DNA of 18,831 nucleotides from JBCCZC01 sp039188505 (GTDB taxonomy: Bacteria; Pseudomonadota; Gammaproteobacteria; Xanthomonadales; SZUA-38): assembly GCA_039188505.1 (NCBI GenBank), contig JBCCZC010000059.1, forward strand, positions 1-18,831. Reading direction: 5' to 3'. The position numbers and the translations under genes are program-made. Positions 15,842 through 18,831 of this stretch are shown here, piece by piece. The notes under the pieces were generated by a model that saw only the letters and a list, made by a program, of their open reading frames with translations, was not told where the DNA came from and did not search any database. Every line of letters starts with the position of its first letter. Position 1 is the first letter of the stretch.

Positions 15842-17070
15842 AGGTAGAAGTCCTCGGGGTCGATGCCGTAGGCGCTGGGCGGCAGCCCCCGGCGAATGCT
15901 GATCGACCGATCACCGGCCTTGGCGCGCTCCATGAGGTCGACCTCGAAGAACTCTGCCAGCGGCTGCTTCTCGGCGTCGAGTAACACCATGATCCTCGGC
16001 TGCAGCCGACGAATGCCATTGAGCGAGATGACGACGCCGACCTCGCCCGTGCTGAGCTCCACGAGCGTGCCCGTCGGGAAGATGCCTACCGCCTGGATGA
16101 ACTGCTCGACCAGTTCGTTCTGGTAGTCGACGCCACGCCATTCATAAAGCAGATTGACGGCGCTGTGGGGCGACAGAGCCTCCGCGTAGCGCCGCTCGCT
16201 CGTCAGCGCGTCGTAGGTGTCCACGATGCCGGCGATCCGCCCGAACAGGGGAATCTCCCGCTCGCGTAGACCGCTGGGGTAACCGCCCCCGTCCCACCGT
16301 TCGTGATGGGTGGCGACCATCTCGATGACCTGGTCGTCAGCCGCCGAGGTCTCGCTGAGGATATCGACGCTGTGCTGGACGTGGGTGCGCATGATCATGA
16401 TCGCGTCTTCCGATAGCCGATCCTCATCGTTGAGCAGCTCCTGGGGAATCCGCGTCTTCCCGACGTCGAGCAGCAGGCCACCCAGGGCGAGCTTCTGCAT
16501 GGCTGGACGCTCCATTCCGAGGTGTCGACCCAGGGTCGCGGCCCAGACGGAGGTGCCGAGGGAATGGCGGTAGGAGTAGACGTCCTTGCGCTTGAGGTCT
16601 GTCAGACAGGCGAAGGCATCGGGGCACCGCAGGATCGAATCGATCATGGCATTGACGCCCTCGGCAAGGCGCTCCAGGTCGAGCTTCTTGCCGTGCCTGA
16701 GGTCGGTTAGCACCTCGCTGATCTGCTCGTTGAGGTGCTCGTAGGTCTTCGAGGCGGCCGAGAACTCCTCGCGGATGTCGGTACGTTCGTCGTAGGTGGT
16801 GTGCCGTAGCTGATCGATCTCCGCGACCGAGACCGGGTCAGGCCGGACACCGTCGTCATGCACGATGTGGCCACGGTCCGGCGCCTCGCCCCGGGTGATA
16901 TCGACGAACACGAATTCGCAGAATCTGCGGACCTGCTCCACCTGCTCGGGCGCACGGACCATGAAGCCCTGAATCGGAAACGGCGTCTCCAGCCACGGTC
17001 GATCCAGGCGGCACACAAACATTCCCAGGCGCAGCGCGCGGGCGCGAATCTTGACCTCGGTCAGCGACAT
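15838..17070 (-). CDS. DUF3391/HD-GYP protein with altered HD motif
   Basis: The ATG at 17068-17070 (MSLTEVKIRA...) is favoured by family length and the usual DUF3391 opening; an in-frame GTG at 17103 adds 11 residues. Neither has a strong Shine-Dalgarno. The 410-residue product has an N-terminal DUF3391 domain (about 1-120, RALRLGMFVCRLDRPWLETP) and a C-terminal HD-GYP domain. Conserved pieces are YRHSLGTS (His169), THVQHS (His230), THHERWDGGGYPSGL (His255, His256, GYP at 263-265) and IVDTYDALTSERRY (Asp284). The central metal motif usually written HDIGK reads LDVGK (Leu201-Asp202), so one metal-binding histidine is missing. c-di-GMP hydrolysis may be weak or lost. It heads the minus-strand unit and overlaps the EAL gene, so a regulatory pairing is likely. 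Confidence 0.9.
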   Translation of the reverse strand: MSLTEVKIRARALRLGMFVCRLDRPWLETPFPIQGFMVRAPEQVEQVRRFCEFVFVDITRGEAPDRGHIVHDDGVRPDPVSVAEIDQLRHTTYDERTDIREEFSAASKTYEHLNEQISEVLTDLRHGKKLDLERLAEGVNAMIDSILRCPDAFACLTDLKRKDVYSYRHSLGTSVWAATLGRHLGMERPAMQKLALGGLLLDVGKTRIPQELLNDEDRLSEDAIMIMRTHVQHSVDILSETSAADDQVIEMVATHHERWDGGGYPSGLREREIPLFGRIAGIVDTYDALTSERRYAEALSPHSAVNLLYEWRGVDYQNELVEQFIQAVGIFPTGTLVELSTGEVGVVISLNGIRRLQPRIMVLLDAEKQPLAEFFEVDLMERAKAGDRSISIRRGLPPSAYGIDPEDFYL

Positions 17071-17253
17071 GTTTTCTGGTGGCAGTCCGGCCCGGAGCGG
17101 CACGACCGCGAAATGCTGCGTCCTTGCATGATCCCCTGCGCCGGATAGTACCGCGCCTTGCCGGCCTGCGGGAGGGCCTACGCGGACAATTCGTTTCGTT
17201 CACGGCACGAGCGAAGGATCGAGCCTGTTCGCCCGTCTAAGATCCAGAAACCC
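17071..17253. promoter_or_regulatory. Divergent promoter region between the HD-GYP and sigma factor genes
   Basis: The two genes diverge from this 183-bp gap, which must carry both promoters unless one is transcribed from further out. I cannot point to a convincing -35/-10 pair on either strand. Confidence 0.4.
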
Positions 17254-17862
17254 ATGCGAAGCGGCCCCTTGACCCAACACGACGACAAAGCCCTGGTGCA
17301 ACGCCTGCTTGACGGCAGCGAGCCCGCCTTCAGGCAGTTCTTCGACGGCCAGTTTCCACGCCTCTATCGGTTCGTGCTCGCGCGGGCCGGTGGTGACGAG
17401 GACCTCGCTGAAGAACTCGCCCAGAGCACGATCTGCACGGCCATGGAGCGGCTTCACAGCTACCGCGGTGAAGCCGCGCTCACGACGTGGCTGTTCACGA
17501 TCTGCCGCAACAGGATGGTGGACCTCCAGCGCCGGTCGATGCGCCGGTTCGCGGACGTCTCGGAGCTCGAGGCTGCCCTGGAGTCCCTGGACTCCGGCAA
17601 GGAGACACCGGTCGAGCGCGCCCGCGAGCGCGATCTGGCCGCTCTGGTCAACATCGTGCTCGACGCGATCCCGCCCCGCTACAGCGAGGTGCTCCTCCTC
17701 AAATACCGCCAGGAGCTGAGCATGCAGGAGATCGGCGAGCAACTCGGTTCCTCGGCCAAGGCGGTCGAGTCACTCCTCACGCGTGCCCGCAATGCATTCA
17801 AGGAAGCCTACCGCGGCGTTGCGACGCTCCCCTCATCGGAGATCCAGTCCCATGAATCCTGA
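17254..17862 (+). CDS. ECF-type RNA polymerase sigma factor
   Basis: The frame opens at 17158, but ATG 17254 (MRSGPLTQHDDKALVQRLL) fits the family and gives 202 residues. Region 2 includes FDGQFPRLYRFVLARAGGDEDLAEEL and the DNA-melting helix ending TTWLFTICRNRMVDLQRR. Region 4 is the helix-turn-helix PPRYSEVLLLKYRQELSMQEIGEQLGSS(AKAVESLLTRAR) in shortened form: YRQELSMQEIGEQL then SAKAVESLLTRARN. There is no region 3, as expected for ECF sigma factors. It should direct RNA polymerase to a small regulon. Its end overlaps the FecR-like gene by 11 bp, so the two are co-translated and probably form a sigma/regulator pair. The Shine-Dalgarno before the ATG is weak. Confidence 0.9.
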   Translation: MRSGPLTQHDDKALVQRLLDGSEPAFRQFFDGQFPRLYRFVLARAGGDEDLAEELAQSTICTAMERLHSYRGEAALTTWLFTICRNRMVDLQRRSMRRFADVSELEAALESLDSGKETPVERARERDLAALVNIVLDAIPPRYSEVLLLKYRQELSMQEIGEQLGSSAKAVESLLTRARNAFKEAYRGVATLPSSEIQSHES

Positions 17863-18831
17863 CGATCGCGCAAAGGAAGAGGCCATGTTCGAGCGGTTGC
17901 TGAATCTCGAGGCCGAGCGAACTCCGGTCCCGGATCTCCGCCGCATGCGTAGCTTCAAGGCGACCCAGGCCCACTGGCAGGCGCAAGTTGTGGCCCGCCG
18001 GCGCCGGCGCCGATTCTCGCTGGCCGCCGTGGTCGCGACCCTCGGGATCGGCCTCGGCCTGATCAGCCAATGGCTGCCCCTGCAGCCGTCCACGCTCGGC
18101 CAGGTGGCGAGCGTCAGCGGCGAACTCTGGCTGGATCGCGATACGGATCACCCGGTCCGTCTGAGCGCCGGCTCGCGAGGCGTCGAGGTACGGTCGGAAA
18201 CGGTTTTGCGAACGAGCGATGAGTCCCTTGCAGCGCTCGCCTGGGGGACCGGGCACAGCATCCGCCTGGCGCCCCGCACGGAGCTGGAACTCCTCGACCC
18301 GCAGACCCTGCGCGTCGACGCCGGCGCCATCTACGTGGACTCGGGCGTGATCCGCCGCGCGGCCGCCATCACGGTGGTGACGGACCACGGGAGCTTCGAG
18401 GAAATCGGAACCCGATTCATCGTCCGCGTCGAGCCTGCGCATGCGCGCCTGCAGGTCCGCGAGGGCATGGTTGTCTACAGTGGCGATAAGGACCGCCCCG
18501 TTCCCGCGGGCGAACAACTCACGGTGGACGACACCGGCGCCGTCGAGCGCGCCGCGATCGGGGCTGACGATGACCTGTGGAACTGGACGTTTGCCGCGCT
18601 CGGCCCGCAGGATCTCGAGGGCCGGACGCTGGATGAGTTCCTGACCTGGATGGCAACGGAGAACGGGTGGGAGCTGAGCTACGAATCGACTGAGCTGGCG
18701 CGGCGGGCCCGGCGCCCCACCCCCACCACCAACAGCCAGGGGCGGCCAGCGGAACACGCACGGGAGGCCGTACTAAGACCCAAACGGCTCCCGCCTCACG
18801 ACGAAGGGGGAAGACGCAGAGGGGAAACTGC
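17852..18831 (+). CDS. FecR family membrane regulator, 3' end outside window
   Basis: The ATG at 17852-17854 overlaps the sigma factor stop and has GGAGA 9 nt upstream. The frame is open to the window end. Layout: a charged cytoplasmic N-terminus (about 1-52) ending in an arginine-rich stretch (VVARRRRRRFS), one transmembrane helix (about 54-75, LAAVVATLGIGLGLI), then a periplasmic FecR domain. The FecR domain shows VSGELWLDRD, TVLRTSDESLAALAW, RLAPRTELELLD, LRVDAGAIYVDSG and FEEIGTRFIVRVE with LQVREGMVVYSG. FecR proteins pass a signal from outside to the cognate sigma factor. No anti-sigma zinc motif is seen at the N-terminus. The C-terminal tail from about base 18690 reads poorly against the family (proline/arginine-rich), possibly from sequence errors near the end. 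Confidence 0.88.
   Translation, partial: MNPDDRAKEEAMFERLLNLEAERTPVPDLRRMRSFKATQAHWQAQVVARRRRRRFSLAAVVATLGIGLGLISQWLPLQPSTLGQVASVSGELWLDRDTDHPVRLSAGSRGVEVRSETVLRTSDESLAALAWGTGHSIRLAPRTELELLDPQTLRVDAGAIYVDSGVIRRAAAITVVTDHGSFEEIGTRFIVRVEPAHARLQVREGMVVYSGDKDRPVPAGEQLTVDDTGAVERAAIGADDDLWNWTFAALGPQDLEGRTLDEFLTWMATENGWELSYESTELARRARRPTPTTNSQGRPAEHAREAVLRPKRLPPHDEGGRRRGET

Noticed and set aside
14318..15847. 509-codon plus-strand frame
   Set aside because: It is antisense to the GGDEF-EAL gene, which has a full set of catalytic motifs. No domain is recognisable in the frame.
1..18831. CRISPR arrays, tRNA or rRNA genes, replication origin, defence or toxin-antitoxin system
   Set aside because: No regularly spaced repeats, cloverleaf sequence, rRNA segments or defence-family motifs were seen on either strand.

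Overview
The window is GC-rich, tightly coding DNA. Shine-Dalgarno sites, a sigma/FecR pair, c-di-GMP proteins, DUF3592, a LolA-like protein and many secreted repeat proteins point to a gammaproteobacterium. The tandem secreted module at the C-terminus of the 11-14 kb gene resembles ones I associate with Xanthomonadales/Wenzhouxiangella-type bacteria; that lineage call is inference. Two genes run off the edges.

Layout. 1-3760 (minus): a run of four genes encoding a small conserved protein, a DUF3592 membrane protein, a LolA-like periplasmic protein, and a large secreted BNR/sortilin-like beta-propeller that leaves the window at base 1. 3994-5052 (plus): a class 3 lipase with cysteine clusters at both ends. 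5053-7428: a visibly more AT-rich patch with a secreted DUF1329 protein, followed by a 40-codon minus-strand remnant of a class III nucleotide cyclase. 7429-10535 (plus): a second secreted BNR/Asp-box protein, cut by a complete 1195-bp IS3-family element (7741-8935). The IS has 14-bp perfect terminal repeats, a 4-bp target duplication (GGAC) and an A-AAA-AAG frameshift signal; removing it and one GGAC copy restores one reading frame. 10629-17070 (minus): an HD-GYP protein coupled by a GTGA overlap to a GGDEF-EAL protein, then a very large secreted YVTN beta-propeller/diheme cytochrome protein broken by one in-frame TAG, a strong intrinsic terminator, and a stand-alone STAS protein. 17254-end (plus): an ECF-type sigma factor overlapping a FecR-like membrane protein.

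How the parts may work together. The minus-strand block at 14.5-17.1 kb is a c-di-GMP module: the HD-GYP domain lacks its HD histidine, and the GGDEF domain is degenerate but keeps an I-site, so the intact EAL domain is probably the working enzyme. The sigma/FecR pair is a likely self-contained signalling unit. No obviously new multi-gene system is visible. The main points of interest are recent gene decay (IS insertion, nonsense codon, truncated cyclase) and unusual active-site substitutions in the c-di-GMP pair.
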